A stretch of DNA of 64,000 nucleotides, from the NCBI GenBank assembly GCA_963803155.1, contig CAWDMN010000065.1, forward strand, positions 55,056 through 119,055, written 5' to 3'. The translations under genes were made by a program, and so were the position numbers. The DNA is from CAWDMN01 sp963803155. Lineage in GTDB: Bacteria; Acidobacteriota; Terriglobia; Versatilivoradales; Versatilivoraceae. Under the pieces are notes generated by a model, which saw only the letters and a program-made list of their open reading frames with translations, made no database searches and was not told the DNA's origin. This document shows, piece by piece, positions 63,140-64,000 of this stretch; position 1 is the first letter of the stretch, and each line of letters begins with the position of its first letter.

Positions 63140-63638
63140 CGATTCGCAAGACTTCCAAACCGGCGGTTTTTGCGGCATCTTTAGTGGCCTGCCGTTGTGA
63201 ATCATTAAAATAGGCGGGGACCGTGATAACGGCTTTGGTCACCTTTCTCCCAGATATTCCTCGGCTGACTGTTTCATCTTCTGCAAAATCATCGCGGAAA
63301 TTTCTGGAGGACTATATCCCTTACCCGTGACGATGACTCGGGCATCCGCATTGGGAGCTTCCTTCACTTTGTAAGGAACAATCTTCATCTCCTCATTAAC
63401 TTCATGGAATTTACGTCCCATGAACCGTTTAATCGAATAAACGGTGTTTTCTGGGTTCGTCACCGCTTGGCGCTTGGCCACCTGACCCACCAGACGTTCT
63501 CCCCCTTTTTGTGAAGGCAACAACCGATGGTGTCGTACGCGTCCCTTCCGCGTTAGTGATAACAACAGGCTCTCCCCCCTCCATCACCGCCACCACCGAA
63601 TTGGTCGTCCCCAGGTCAATCCCAATCGTTTTGCTCAT
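63129..63638 (-). pseudogene. dnaK: Reversed, frameshifted duplicate of the dnaK 5' part
   Basis: The minus strand from the ATG at 63638 repeats the first 170 codons of dnaK. An extra A in the run near 63510 and a lost base near 63242 break the reading frame, and a change near 63175 (GCAAAAACC in place of GGCAAAATC) alters codons. It is part of the right arm of the fold-back, so these defects may be sequencing errors and not a biological pseudogene. Confidence 0.8.
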
Positions 63639-63952
63639 TTATACAACCTCCATTTGTTTATTATTCCGCAATTATAAAACCCAAGAAAAAAAAAGTTACA
63701 TCGTTCAAGAATATAATATCTGAGTGTTAGCTTGTCAACTTTAGAGGTTTTTTTCTTTCCTCCAGCGAGACTAAATTGCAGAACCCCTTAGCGGGGGGGA
63801 GACTCAACAAATGACAAGCCCAAGATCGCCGGAATGAGTCCGCTTCCACCTTTTGCCAAGCACAACGCATGGCTTGGATTCCTTTTTTAATCAAGGCCCC
63901 GAATAGCATAAGATTCTTAAAGTCAATTGAATAAGATTTTTGTCCTTACGTT

Positions 63953-64000
63953 ATGCCTCTTTTGGCTGCATTCTCAATCAGATTGTCCGGAAAAAAAGTC
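63953..64000 (+). CDS. Second copy of the PBP1A 5' end (fold-back arm), cut by the window edge
   Basis: The first 16 codons of the PBP1A gene (MPLLAAFSIRLSGKKV) appear on the plus strand as part of the right arm. The DNA before them repeats the PBP1A-dnaK spacer. This should not be counted as a separate gene. Confidence 0.75.
   Translation, partial: MPLLAAFSIRLSGKKV

Larger units (their letters stand above)
62164..64000. repeat. Large inverted repeat (fold-back) at the right end
   Basis: Left arm 62164-63031 and right arm 63129-64000 are reverse complements over about 870 nt with around ten differences. Most differences are single-base length changes in homopolymers (for example AAAAGGG versus AAAAAGGG, CCCCC versus CCCCCC) or changes beside them. 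The spacer is 97 nt of continuing dnaK. The right arm breaks dnaK by frameshift. A short shared sequence (AGGTTCGTTG) sits at the junction. Together this looks like a chimeric contig end and not a chromosomal palindrome, but the sequence alone cannot prove it. Confidence 0.9.

Overview
The window is about 64 kb of a Gram-negative chromosome of moderate GC content. The evidence for an outer membrane is a heptose-LPS/lipid A gene cluster (waaA, lpxK, two heptosyltransferases, gmhB, rfaE2), a beta-barrel porin and many Sec or Tat exported proteins. The gene mix points to a soil-type Acidobacteriota or a similar lineage: a PQQ dehydrogenase with a cytochrome c insert, a Tat-exported Gfo/Idh/MocA oxidoreductase, a BACON-repeat protein, an M2 peptidase, and kdp linked to a porin. 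This placement comes from gene content only. No rRNA is present, and the only tRNA is tRNA-Leu(GAG).

Layout. Positions 1-12,400 are loosely packed and rich in non-coding DNA. They hold the 3' part of a PQQ dehydrogenase; a minus-strand trio (YiiX-like cysteine hydrolase, papain-like peptidase, phage r1t-type holin) with a 28-bp near-perfect palindrome just upstream; a 1170-residue cytochrome-motif/BACON protein; a 5'-nucleotidase; and a VOC protein. Positions 12,400-23,500 hold a MocA-type oxidoreductase, an unknown protein, a LysR regulator divergent from a large fused PurL, a small membrane protein and a sugar porter. Positions 23,800-33,200 are a complete high-affinity potassium locus: kdpD (short form), kdpE, a Usp-like protein, a 27-residue membrane peptide, kdpF, kdpA, kdpB, kdpC and an outer-membrane porin. 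Positions 33,800-37,200 (minus strand) are pgk, tpiA, secG, tRNA-Leu and a DUF3108 protein. Positions 37,700-45,200 (plus strand) form the LPS inner-core/lipid A cluster, ending in a methyltransferase-like gene and a second DUF3108 gene. Positions 45,500-59,600 are mixed: chitinase-like GH18, M2 peptidase, CYTH protein, threonine synthase beside an ApgM-type enzyme, a gluzincin-like metallopeptidase, DinB, flippase, Nudix and GT4. Positions 59,866-63,130 hold PBP1A divergent from the start of dnaK.

The right end folds back on itself. Positions 63,129-64,000 are an almost exact reverse complement of 62,164-63,031, with a few homopolymer-type indels that break the second dnaK copy. This looks like a contig-end chimera, so dnaK should be treated as incomplete.

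Intergenic regions carry several families of short inverted-repeat elements without transposases. They include a 323-bp element with perfect 31-bp ends directly before kdpD, a 147-bp element overlapping the stop codon of the 5'-nucleotidase gene, and dispersed copies of an element with a GGAGGCGGACTCCG-type core. A 7-bp tandem repeat begins inside the 3' end of waaF. The most unusual coding feature is the holin/cysteine-hydrolase trio, which has no phage structural genes around it.
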